NCBI GenBank assembly: GCA_003644825.1
Contig: QNDJ01000010.1
Location: forward strand, 1-13,988
Length of the DNA stretch: 13,988 nucleotides
Reading direction: 5' to 3'
Origin: Candidatus Zhuqueibacterota bacterium
Lineage (GTDB): Bacteria; SM23-31; B21-G16
Shown here: positions 6,905 to 13,886 of the stretch, piece by piece
How positions within the stretch are numbered: the first letter of the stretch is position 1
Layout of the letters: every line of letters begins with the position of its first letter
Notes under the pieces: generated by a model
Seen by the model: only the letters and a program-made list of their open reading frames with translations
The model's database searches: none
Told to the model about the DNA's origin: nothing
Position numbers and translations under genes: made by a program

Positions 6905-9641
6905 AACAAAATTCAAAGTTCATATTGTTTCTCATACTCACTGGGATAGAGCCTGGTATCTCACTTTTCAGCAGTTTAGATATCGGCTTGTAACTTTGAT
7001 TGATAAACTTATTGACCTTCTTGAAAACAATCCTGAATACAGAAGTTTCCATCTCGATGGACAGACAATTGTTCTTGAAGACTATTTTGAAATTAAACCC
7101 GAAAAAACTGGTAAATTAAAAAAATTAATTAATAAAGATAAAATTGTCATAGGACCCTGGTATGTCTTACATGATGAGTTTCTTGTAAGTGGTGAGTCAA
7201 ACGTAAGAAACTTAATTATCGGGCATAAAGTCGGGGAAAAATACGGAAAAATCTCAAAGGTAGGATATATCCCTGATTCCTTCGGACACATAAGTCAACT
7301 CCCCCAAATTTTAAAAGGTTTTGACCTGGATAACGTCATATTCACCAGGGGAATGGGTGATGAACTGGAAACTCTGGGAACAGAATTTATCTGGGAAGCC
7401 CCCGATGGAAGTAGTGTCCTTGCGATTAATCAGTTAAATGGATACTGCAATGGAGCTCACATAGGTTATAATAAATACTGGGATAGTAATAAAGATGAAA
7501 TAAAACCAGATTTCAATATCGCTTTAAAACAGATTGAAAAAGAACTAAATGAATTAATAGAATTTGCAAATACAGAACATATTTTAATAAATAATGGATG
7601 TGATCATCTTCATCCACAGCCAGAACTCCCTGAAATAATAATATATCTAAATAAGAGTTTACCGGAATTCGATTTCTTTCATACGGATTACCAGAGCTAC
7701 ATATCAGAAATAAAAAAACACCTTGACAAACTTAAAACTTTTAGAGGAGAATTGAACAGCGGTAAAAGGCATCCTGTTCTGAACGGTGTATATTCAACCC
7801 GAATGTACCTAAAACAGATGAACCATAGGTGCCAGATTCAACTCGAAAAATATGCAGAACCTATCTCTGTAATTTCCTGGAAATTAAATTGCAGTGAATA
7901 TCCATCAGCTTTCCTGGAAAAGGCATGGAAACTACTGCTAAAAAACCACCCTCACGATAATATTTGCGGATGCAGTATAGACCAGGTTCATAGTGAAATG
8001 GTGCCAGTATTTAAACAGGTATCTGAAATTACCGGTGAAATTGTAAAAGATTATCTATCTTTAATAAGTAAAAACATCAATTCCGAAAATAAAAAGGATT
8101 GTATTCCCATAATTATTTTTAATTCCCTTCCCTTCATAAGGAATGAAATAATTAACAGAATTGTGCCTTTACCAGCTGAAATGGAATCGGATTTTTACGA
8201 AATTGTTGATGAAAACGATGAGACCATTCCTTTTTATATAAACAATACATTCAGGCTCAAAATGTGCGATGATTTCTACGATTATTTTTCTTACTCTCAT
8301 TTAGAAAACTTCAGAGAAGAGTTTTTAAGATTCATAAACAATAATGATAACTTCATTGTTAGCAAAAATTTTCCCGGTGAGTATTACATAGTTCTTGATA
8401 TTGCAATGCTTGCAAAAAATATCCCTGCAATGGGTTATAAGACCTTCTTTATCAGAAAATCTGAAAAACCCCGGAGAACAGAAGGTGATGTAAGCGTTAA
8501 TGGAAATAATATCGAAAATAAATTTTTAAAAGTAAGCGTTAAATCCAATGGCTCCTTTGACGTTTACTTTAAAGATATTCAAAAACATTTGAGAAACATA
8601 CATATTTTTGAAGATACAGAAGATTCAGGAGATGAATACGATTACTCTCCTTCACTCAGAAGTGAAACAATTACTTCAGAGGATATTCAGGGAAAAATTA
8701 CTGTTATAGAGAACAACCCACTTTGCGGTAGAATCGAAAGCAGGTTCATACTTAATCTTCCAGAAGGGCTGGAAAAAGATAGAAAAACAAGAAAAAAATC
8801 ATTGAAAAAATGTTCCATTACAACCTTAATAAGTTTGAAATACAATTCTCCAGTAATTGAGATTGAAACAAATGTTAATAACAATGTTGAAGACCATCGG
8901 TTAAGAGCACACTTTCAGATTCCTGTTACCTGCAATTATTCAATTTCTGATGCTCAATTCTGCACAATGAAAAGAAAAATAAAATTTGAAAAAAAAGAAA
9001 ACTGGAAACATAAGCCCCAGGGAATAAAACCCCAGCAAAACTTCTGTTTAATTGAAAATGAAGATTTAGGGATGGCTGTTATTAACCGGGGGATTCCCGA
9101 GTTTGAAGCTTCTAATGTTAAAGACGGTACCGAAATCGCGTTGACCCTGTTCAGAGGGGTCGGCTGGCTCTCAAGAAACGATTTAAAGTCAAGACCATAT
9201 CACGTAGGCCCAATGATAGAAACTCCTGAAGCCCAGTGCAAAGGTATTCTCAAATTTGATTACGGATTACTCTTTTATAAAAACCCCTGGATTGATAATA
9301 AAGTTCATAAACAAGCATTAATTTTCAATTGCCCTCTAATTTCAATTATCACATCTCCATCTAAAGGGAAACTTCCACCTCACTACTCTTTTATGGAAAT
9401 ATCTTCTGACGAAACCATCTTAAGTGCCTTCAAAAAAGCAGAGAATAGAAAGTCTATTATTTGCAGATTCTATAATATATCCGAAAATAATACTGAAACA
9501 ATAATAAAATTTTTCTTTAACATAAAAGAATGCTGGAAGGTTAATCTTAAGGAAGAGAGAATTGAACCTATGCCGATTGAAGGAAACAAAATTTATCTCA
9601 CCCTGCCAGGAAATAAAATAGAAACACTCGAAATCATTTAA
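6894..9641 (+). CDS. GH38 alpha-mannosidase, cytoplasmic
   Basis: 915 residues with no signal peptide, close to the usual 850-1000 for bacterial GH38 enzymes, which hydrolyse alpha-mannosides with retention using a zinc ion. The N-terminal catalytic domain starts at once: HTHWDRAWY at residues 14-22 gives zinc ligands His16 and Asp18. GYIPDSFGHISQLPQ at 124-138 holds Asp128, which is both the predicted nucleophile and a zinc ligand. HPHDNICGCSIDQVHSEM from 352 gives His354 as fourth ligand. GPWYVLHDEFLVSGES and EFIWEAPDGSSVL are further family blocks. The remainder is the beta-rich middle and C-terminal region, including RGVGWLSRNDL. The HWDRxWY and HPHDxxCGCSxDxVH wording recalls the bacterial group that includes mannosylglycerate hydrolase MngB, but substrate assignment from motifs is not possible. 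The start overlaps the upstream gene by 11 bp and has only a weak AAAGA site, which fits translational coupling. It converges on a decayed hydrolase gene. Confidence 0.94.
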   Translation: MKNKTKFKVHIVSHTHWDRAWYLTFQQFRYRLVTLIDKLIDLLENNPEYRSFHLDGQTIVLEDYFEIKPEKTGKLKKLINKDKIVIGPWYVLHDEFLVSGESNVRNLIIGHKVGEKYGKISKVGYIPDSFGHISQLPQILKGFDLDNVIFTRGMGDELETLGTEFIWEAPDGSSVLAINQLNGYCNGAHIGYNKYWDSNKDEIKPDFNIALKQIEKELNELIEFANTEHILINNGCDHLHPQPELPEIIIYLNKSLPEFDFFHTDYQSYISEIKKHLDKLKTFRGELNSGKRHPVLNGVYSTRMYLKQMNHRCQIQLEKYAEPISVISWKLNCSEYPSAFLEKAWKLLLKNHPHDNICGCSIDQVHSEMVPVFKQVSEITGEIVKDYLSLISKNINSENKKDCIPIIIFNSLPFIRNEIINRIVPLPAEMESDFYEIVDENDETIPFYINNTFRLKMCDDFYDYFSYSHLENFREEFLRFINNNDNFIVSKNFPGEYYIVLDIAMLAKNIPAMGYKTFFIRKSEKPRRTEGDVSVNGNNIENKFLKVSVKSNGSFDVYFKDIQKHLRNIHIFEDTEDSGDEYDYSPSLRSETITSEDIQGKITVIENNPLCGRIESRFILNLPEGLEKDRKTRKKSLKKCSITTLISLKYNSPVIEIETNVNNNVEDHRLRAHFQIPVTCNYSISDAQFCTMKRKIKFEKKENWKHKPQGIKPQQNFCLIENEDLGMAVINRGIPEFEASNVKDGTEIALTLFRGVGWLSRNDLKSRPYHVGPMIETPEAQCKGILKFDYGLLFYKNPWIDNKVHKQALIFNCPLISIITSPSKGKLPPHYSFMEISSDETILSAFKKAENRKSIICRFYNISENNTETIIKFFFNIKECWKVNLKEERIEPMPIEGNKIYLTLPGNKIETLEII

Positions 9642-9874
9642 AATTCTGAATCCTGAAATATTACCAATTTTATATACCCTCAAAGTATTTTTACAGGTTA
9701 TTTTAAACCGAATAATCTCTTACATTTTCTGTTTTATAAATCCTGATTAATACCCCTGTTCTTCTTTACGAGTGATAGCAAATATTTCTCCATTTAATTA
9801 TTGATTTAATTAAAGCGGTCTGCTAATCCATTGCTTCTGTAAAACAAAAAATTCTCACCTAACAAATTAACCAC
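9642..9874. other. Convergent intergenic gap with an AT-only hairpin
   Basis: This stretch lies between the mannosidase stop and the end of the opposing hydrolase pseudogene. No coding frame is seen. The only structure found is TTTAATTA / TAATTAAA at 9793-9814 (8-bp stem, 6-base loop). It is too weak and lacks the GC stem of a typical intrinsic terminator, so it is not called as one. Confidence 0.5.
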
Positions 9875-10973
9875 TTATTTTTCAATCAATTTCTTTGCTT
9901 TATAGTCTGGATAATAATCATAATACATATCTACAATCTCACCTTTTTCGTTTTTATCAAAGATAATTTTAGTCCAGAATCCTCTATGAAAAAATTCAGA
10001 TTCAGATAAAGGTATAAGCAAAGCATCAGACATTCTTGAACCCCTTAAATACAGGTTGCCATCTTTCTCAAATAATGTTACTGTATAATCAGGAATAAAA
10101 AAATCAGAACCAAATTTATAATGACCAGCTATAGCATCTAAAACTATCTGGCTTAATTTTACAGGTTTCAACTCCGGGAGTTTATATTTTTCACCAAATA
10201 TTATTTCTGCAAGGTCAATACCAATCTGAGTTGCAACAGGTGTTTAATTATTTCCAAGAACTATAATGCACATATCATCGTCAATATAACGTGCAAGATA
10301 AGTTGAAAAACCCGGACTTCTACCATTTATATAAATCACCTTTCTATTAAACTTCTTCCGGATAAACCAGCCATACCCAAAATTATCTGCATACATTGTA
10401 AATATTTTATTAATAGAGTTCTTCCTTAAAAGTTTTTCTGTATATAGAGTTCTATCCCATTTATACAAATCTAAAACAGTTTAGTAAAGAGAACCATTCC
10501 CGGTTTTAATTGACCAGTCAAGATAAGGTGCTTTCTCGATACATATCTATAATTTCTTCAATGGAGTGCGGGAATTTTGAGTCTCTATCATAATCAGAAA
10601 TAAACTTAATTAATTTATCATTTACGTTCAAAAGACCTCTCTCCTGAAGAATCATAATAGCAGTTGCAGTAAAAGATTTTGATATAGATGCAAGATGAAA
10701 TCTTGTTTCTGGCGTATTAGGCACATTAAGCTCATAATTTGCCATTCCATATCCCTTGCATATCAATATTTTTCCTTCCCGGGCAATCAAAATCGAACCG
10801 CTAAAATTCCCACCGTCAAGATATGCCTTAATATACTCATCAACCTTCGCCTCAAAACTTTTAACTTTGTTCTGATGAGTTTGAAGATAGACATTACTTC
10901 CGGGAGAAACCAAAAAAAATAAAGCTATAAAAAAGAGTACGAATCTTCTGAATTTCATTATTAACACATCCAT
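9875..10973 (-). pseudogene. Decayed serine hydrolase (beta-lactamase/PBP fold, PF00144)
   Basis: The remnant reads from a signal peptide (likely true start MKFRRFVLFF at 10958; MDVLI precedes it) to YYDYYPDYKAKKLIEK. The nucleophile motif SISK (Ser96, Lys99) survives in RFHLASISKSFTATAI. Four lesions are visible. SDYDRDSKF runs straight into PHSIEEII, which loses the HLLTHTSG region found in relatives. At about 10525-10535 MYRE in one frame joins APYLDWSIKTGNGSLY in another, which loses the YSN motif region. TAA at 10483-10485 interrupts SLY-TVLDLYKWDRTLY. TAA at 10244-10246 interrupts IIVLGNN-TPVATQIG. The segment is about 366 codons, while intact relatives are about 450-500 from memory. 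The usual third-motif His (IGHGGGIPGF) appears changed (YINGRSPGF). The original product was probably a secreted or lipid-facing serine hydrolase of unknown substrate. The upstream ABC permease ends 111 bp before it on the same strand. Confidence 0.88.
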
Positions 10974-11084
10974 TTTTATCGGACAATACGATTGGTAAAT
11001 AAATCTCTTACCAATATTACTGCATAAAAGCTTTATCTATTTCCATCCATAACCCGGGGTTAGTTCAATTTTCAACATAAGGTT
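10974..11084. other. Short gap with near-palindrome TAACCCGGGGTTA
   Basis: This gap of 111 bp lies between the permease stop and the pseudogene start. TAACCCGGGGTTA at 11050-11062 is an inverted repeat of TAACCC around one base. The loop is too small and no U-run follows on either strand, so a terminator is not supported. No coding content is seen. Confidence 0.45.
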
Positions 11085-12386
11085 TCAATACCGAATCCAT
11101 TTAAAAACTTCCTTCAGTGAAGGTTTTTTACCATACATTAAAATTCCGACTCTATATATTTTTGCAACCAGCATAATTAATAATACTGTTGAAATTCCCA
11201 TTGTAAATATTGATAAGAATGCACCTTTTGGTAAGGAAGGGTCTGTTACGGCAATCCTTGCAAACATAACAACCGGTGTAAAACAAGGTATCAGAGATAC
11301 CCAGAAAGCGGTAGAAGTCTCAGGGTTCTGGGCTACTGAAAACATTATAAAATATCCTATAAGAACAAGAATAATTATGGGAAATAAAAATTGTTGACCC
11401 TCATCTTCTGTATTAACCATTGCACCAATTGCTGCAAATAAACTAGCATAAAATATATATCCCATAAAAAAGAAAAGAAGCATAAAGGCAAATACTACTG
11501 GTGAAAATTCTATATTCCGAACAATGTTTAAAATCTCAGGTCTATTTACACCAAATCTGACAAACAATACTTCACCATAGGTAACAGCCAATAAAATAAT
11601 TACCCCAACCACAAATAGTTGTGTAAGACCCAGAAGACAAATTCCTGCAATTTTACCAAGCATTAGTTCAACAGGTTTGATTGAGGAAATAATCATCTCA
11701 GTTATTCTCTGACTTTTCTCTTCGATAACACTTCTTGTTATTGTCTGTCCAAATACCATAATTAAAATAAGCAGCAGATAAGAAAGAATATACGTTAAAA
11801 TAAAGCTTCCTTCTCCACTTTTTCTGATTTCCCCTTCTTTTGTGACCTGTTTACTAACTAACCTGACACGTCCTAATGCCATTTCTTTGCGTATTTCATC
11901 GGGCGAAAGCCCTTTCCTTTCCAGCCGCAAATTTGTAACTATCCTTGAAAGAGCATTTGAAAATCCACGCTGTTCATCAAAATTGCTGACACTTCTTGCA
12001 GCATATCTAACTTCCCTAACATCAATCAAATCTTCAGGAATTAATAGATATCCATCAATCTTTTTTTCAAGAACCAGTTTTTGATATTCTTCAATAATAG
12101 TATCAAGATTCTCAGCAGAAACCTTCTTTTCAAAAAATAAATATTTTGGTTCACCGTTTTCAAGGGTATCAGAAAGCATATTTACAAAATCTTTATAAAT
12201 CTGACCTGTTTGATCTATTACATAATATTTTTTTGTAGATGGACGAAAAAACTTTGCAAAAAGAAAAATACCTACAAATAAAAATGTCAATATCGTTGGA
12301 AATATCAGGGTACCTATAATGAATCCTTTGGTTCTAACCCTTGTTACATATTCCCTTTTTATGACCGCAAGAACTTTTTTATTCAT
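11085..12386 (-). CDS. NatB-type ABC-2 transporter permease, without adjacent ATPase
   Basis: 433 residues, typical for the ABC-2 permease family of NatB/COG1668 type (ABC2_membrane_3). The first helix is at about 22-46, after a basic cytoplasmic start (KREYVTRVRTKG). Residues about 50-195 form the large extracytoplasmic domain between helices 1 and 2. The family hallmark follows helix 2: IEEKSQRITEMIISSIKPVELMLGK, beginning near residue 221. About five further helices follow, including FAFMLLFFFMGYIFYASLFAAIGAMV, and the tail is basic. Such proteins pair with a NatA-like ATPase to export ions, drugs or peptides. No ATPase gene is adjacent: upstream lies 1.6 kb of repeats and downstream a pseudogene. 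It must therefore use a distant ATPase, have lost it, or be non-functional despite an intact frame. The ATG is preceded by GAAGGA with an 8-base spacer. Confidence 0.92.
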   Translation of the reverse strand: MNKKVLAVIKREYVTRVRTKGFIIGTLIFPTILTFLFVGIFLFAKFFRPSTKKYYVIDQTGQIYKDFVNMLSDTLENGEPKYLFFEKKVSAENLDTIIEEYQKLVLEKKIDGYLLIPEDLIDVREVRYAARSVSNFDEQRGFSNALSRIVTNLRLERKGLSPDEIRKEMALGRVRLVSKQVTKEGEIRKSGEGSFILTYILSYLLLILIMVFGQTITRSVIEEKSQRITEMIISSIKPVELMLGKIAGICLLGLTQLFVVGVIILLAVTYGEVLFVRFGVNRPEILNIVRNIEFSPVVFAFMLLFFFMGYIFYASLFAAIGAMVNTEDEGQQFLFPIIILVLIGYFIMFSVAQNPETSTAFWVSLIPCFTPVVMFARIAVTDPSLPKGAFLSIFTMGISTVLLIMLVAKIYRVGILMYGKKPSLKEVFKWIRY

Positions 12387-12624
12387 AAAATTAATCCTTC
12401 GATGTTCTTTATTAAAAACTGTTATTCTCGATTTATCCGGTTATATCGAACTTGATTCTATCAGGATTTTATTTGTTATTATTGTAAAATATGAAATCTT
12501 CTTTCATTTAGTAAATTACTTCTACTATTTTTTTAAATTTAATAAACTATCGTTAAAAAATAAATAAAATTTAAATAAATATTTTTTGTATATGCTTATG
12601 TAGGGAAGCTTAGTTTTTTAATCA
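12387..12624. other. AT-rich leader region of the permease gene
   Basis: No coding frame worth calling is present. The stretch 12520-12593 is almost pure A/T and probably holds the permease promoter on the minus strand, but no clear -35/-10 pair could be picked. It includes ATATTTTTTGTATAT at 12579-12593, the word also found before the EamA gene. The palindrome-rich region begins just after it. Confidence 0.45.
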
Positions 12625-12750
12625 AGAGCTCTGTTATGAGCGATATGTTTGTAGAATGAAGGATTTTAGATAATATTGAGCTCCGTAGGAGCTGTATGTA
12701 AAAGGTTAGGCAAGGATACCTGACCTACAAACCTTGCTTTAATACATCCG

Positions 12751-12770
12751 TAGAGCAGGTACCTGCTCTA
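12751..12770. repeat. C hairpin, perfect 20-bp palindrome
   Basis: TAGAGCAGGTACCTGCTCTA is its own reverse complement. Diverged forms occur in unit 2 (ACAAG/CTTGT), in the downstream unit (GAAC/GTTC at 13770-13785) and alone at 13624-13651. Confidence 0.85.
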
Positions 12771-12786
12771 TTCTCATTATTGTAGA

Positions 12787-12817
12787 GATTGCTTCGCCCG
12801 TATGGGCAAGCAATGAC
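12787..12817. repeat. D hairpin (ATTGCTT...AAGCAAT)
   Basis: ATTGCTT pairs with AAGCAAT, and inside it GCCC pairs with GGGC around GTAT. It starts GAGATTGC and ends GCAATGAC. From memory this resembles the widespread intergenic repeat of form GTCATTGCGAG...GAAGCAATCTC seen in several phyla; this is unverified. Further copies are at 12999-13033 (central part different) and 13812-13840. Confidence 0.75.
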
Positions 12818-12833
12818 AACTCAAATTTTATAA

Positions 12834-13051
12834 AGAGCTCCGTCAGGAGCGGTATGTTTGTAGAATAAAGATTTTAAAAAATATTGAACTCTGTAGGAAT
12901 GGGATGTATCAGGTCAGGCAGGGATGCCTGACCTACTGCTGTGTTTAATTCCATCTGTAGAACAAGTACTCGCTTGTAAATATTTATAACATATTCAGGA
13001 GATTGCCACGCTCTATATAGGGCTCGCAATGACAGCTATTGTTTAGTCAAA
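12834..13051 (+). repeat. Compound hairpin repeat, unit 2 (A-A-B-C-D)
   Basis: A (GCTCC, loop GTCA, GGAGC, 12838-12850ff), then TATGTTTGTAGAAT; a decayed second A (12887-12906); B with a perfect 9-bp stem (12912-12933); a diverged C (ACAAG...CTTGT within 12957-12982); D (12999-13033). The head A lies about 209 bp after the head A of unit 1, so units 1 and 2 are a diverged tandem duplication. Confidence 0.85.
12912..12933. repeat. B hairpin, 9-bp stem
   Basis: GGTCAGGCA, loop GGGA, TGCCTGACC, followed by TAC. An identical stem and loop occurs at 13721-13742, and a slightly changed form at 12704-12725. Confidence 0.85.
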
Positions 13052-13126
13052 AGCTCCGTCAGGAGCGATATGCTTGTAGAATTGAGGATTTTAGATGATA
13101 TTGAGCTCCGATAGGAGCGATATGGA
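13052..13126 (+). repeat. Compound hairpin repeat, partial unit 3 (A-A only)
   Basis: AGCTCCGTCAGGAGC (13052-13066) with GATATGCTTGTAGAAT, then a 20-base linker (AGGATTTTAGATGATATT) nearly the same as in units 1 and 2, then GAGCTCCGATAGGAGC (13103-13118). No B-C-D follows; a different set of hairpins begins instead. Confidence 0.8.
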
Positions 13127-13132
13127 ATGTTA

Positions 13133-13150
13133 AAATCTCGGTAAAGATTT
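13133..13150. repeat. Small hairpin AAATCT/AGATTT
   Basis: 6-bp stem with loop CGGTAA. It is the first of six unlike hairpins that fill 13133-13391 after the partial unit 3. Confidence 0.5.
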
Positions 13151-13185
13151 ATAGGTTATGGAAATGTCATTTAATTCTTTTTTCC

Positions 13186-13208
13186 GCACCAGAATCGAAT
13201 TCTGGTGC
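13186..13208. repeat. F hairpin, copy 1 (10-bp stem)
   Basis: GCACCAGAAT pairs with ATTCTGGTGC around CGA. It shares the CCAGAAT/ATTCTGG core with copy 2 at 13317-13343, while the outer pairs differ in a compensated way. Confidence 0.75.
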
Positions 13209-13227
13209 TGGAATAATCCAATGGTAA

Positions 13228-13241
13228 GTCATTGAAATGAC
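13228..13241. repeat. Small hairpin GTCATT/AATGAC
   Basis: 6-bp stem around GA, within the hairpin cluster. It is short enough to be chance on its own; its position between longer hairpins is the reason to list it. Confidence 0.45.
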
Positions 13242-13283
13242 TGTTTCAAAGTATCGTAATCCTATTGTTAATATCCCAAAAAC

Positions 13284-13299
13284 AGTCTCTTCAGAGACT
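13284..13299. repeat. Hairpin AGTCTCT/AGAGACT
   Basis: 7-bp perfect stem around TC, within the hairpin cluster. A T-rich run follows on the plus strand (13307-13313), so a weak intrinsic terminator is another reading, though no gene is being read into it. Confidence 0.55.
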
Positions 13300-13316
13300 T
13301 CCAGATTTTTTTTATC

Positions 13317-13343
13317 CACTACCAGAATTCTATTCTGGTAGTG
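13317..13343. repeat. F hairpin, copy 2 (12-bp stem)
   Basis: CACTACCAGAAT pairs with ATTCTGGTAGTG around TCT, the longest uninterrupted stem in the region apart from the C palindrome. It is related to copy 1 at 13186-13208. Confidence 0.8.
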
Positions 13344-13368
13344 ATTCGTTACAATTCAAATATTTACA

Positions 13369-13391
13369 ATCTCAAGCTGGAAGCTTGAGAT
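13369..13391. repeat. Hairpin ATCTCAAGCT/AGCTTGAGAT
   Basis: 10-bp perfect stem around GGA, the last of the cluster. No second copy is seen in the window. Confidence 0.7.
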
Positions 13392-13420
13392 ACACTGATT
13401 CATAATCAATATTGATATTT

Positions 13421-13494
13421 ATATGTCGCTCCTACGGAGCTCTATTGTTGTTTTTTATCTATTTTCTACAAACATATCGCCCCTAACGGGGCTA
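13421..13494 (-). repeat. Inverted A-A pair
   Basis: On the minus strand it reads AGCCCCGTTAGGGGC with GATATGTTTGTAGAAA (13464-13494), a T/A-rich linker, then AGAGCTCCGTAGGAGC with GACATAT (13421-13442). Order and spacing are those of the plus-strand A pairs. The stem of the first member carries a T-A to C-G change on both sides. Confidence 0.8.
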
Positions 13495-13549
13495 AAAGGA
13501 ACAGTGAATTTCGCCGATTTAATGAATTTTAGTTTTTATAGAAACAACG

Positions 13550-13568
13550 AATTACACTGATTACACTA
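13550..13568 (+). repeat. Short tandem ATTACACT repeat
   Basis: ATTACACTG is followed directly by ATTACACTA and then ATTG, with ACGA before it. Two copies of a 9-base unit are weak evidence alone. The flanks (GAATTTCGCCGATT at 13507-13520) have a similar wording. Confidence 0.4.
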
Positions 13569-13623
13569 ATTGTTCTTTTTATGCTTCCTTACTATATAGT
13601 TTCGTTTTATAAATCAGTTTTTT

Positions 13624-13651
13624 GGAGCAGTTACCTGCTATATTCTTAATT
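13624..13651 (+). repeat. Solitary C-like hairpin
   Basis: GGAGCAGTTACCTGCTATATTCTTAATTG resembles the C element of unit 1 together with its right flank. The stem is AGCAG/CTGCT around TTAC. B and D partners are absent on either side. Confidence 0.6.
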
Positions 13652-13693
13652 GTTAAAAAGGTTAATTTCCAATGATAGGTATGATTTTGATAA

Positions 13694-13860
13694 AAAGCTC
13701 CGTAGGAGCTGTATGTAAAAGGTCAGGCAGGGATGCCTGACCTACAAGTCTATGTTAAATTCAATCTGTAGAACGAGTATCTGTTCCTGAATGGCTTTCA
13801 TACAGTCAGGAGTTTGCTTCGCCCGTACGGGCAAGCAATGGCTCCATAAGGAGCAATATA
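13694..13860 (+). repeat. Compound hairpin repeat, separate copy (A-B-C-D-A)
   Basis: AGCTCCGTAGGAGCT (13696-13710) with GTATGTAAAAGG as in unit 1; B identical in stem to unit 2 (13721-13742); the linker GTTAAATTCAATCTGTAGAAC; diverged C; D (13812-13840) with GCCC GTAC GGGC; then directly GCTCC-ATAA-GGAGC (13841-13854). The spacer between D and the next A, 17-20 bases in units 1 and 2, is absent. Confidence 0.85.
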
Positions 13861-13886
13861 AAGGAAATGACTGCCTTTTTTATCCT

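Larger units (their letters stand above)
12625..12833 (+). repeat. Compound hairpin repeat, unit 1 (A-A-B-C-D)
   Basis: The order is: degenerate A (AGAGCTCTGTTATGAGC then GATATGTTTGTAGAAT, 12625-12657); A (GAGCTCCGTAGGAGC, 12678-12692); B (GGTTAGGCA/ATACCTGACC, 12704-12725, then TACAAA); C (20-bp perfect palindrome at 12751-12770); D (12787-12817). It aligns along its whole length with unit 2 and with the downstream copy. It contains no gene. Confidence 0.85.

Noticed and set aside
6469-7052. Minus-strand frames opposite the cyclo-ligase and mannosidase genes.
   Set aside because: They are antisense shadows of two well-supported coding genes.
10244-10485. Both in-frame TAA codons of the broken hydrolase may stand where relatives have Ser (TCA), hinting at TAA recoding.
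   Set aside because: Neighbouring genes end in TAA at sensible places (6073, 6904, 9641), and the same gene also has deletions and a frame change, so decay is the simpler explanation.
11050-11062. TAACCCGGGGTTA as an intrinsic terminator for the permease.
   Set aside because: The loop is too short and no U-run follows on either strand.
12319-12567. Plus-strand 82-codon frame opposite the permease start.
   Set aside because: It overlaps the permease N-terminus on the other strand, has a composition typical of antisense AT-rich DNA, no ribosome binding site and no family resemblance.
12625-13860. CRISPR array.
   Set aside because: There are no near-identical direct repeats with regular unique spacers, and no cas genes. 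The repeated parts are palindromes of several kinds in a compound order.
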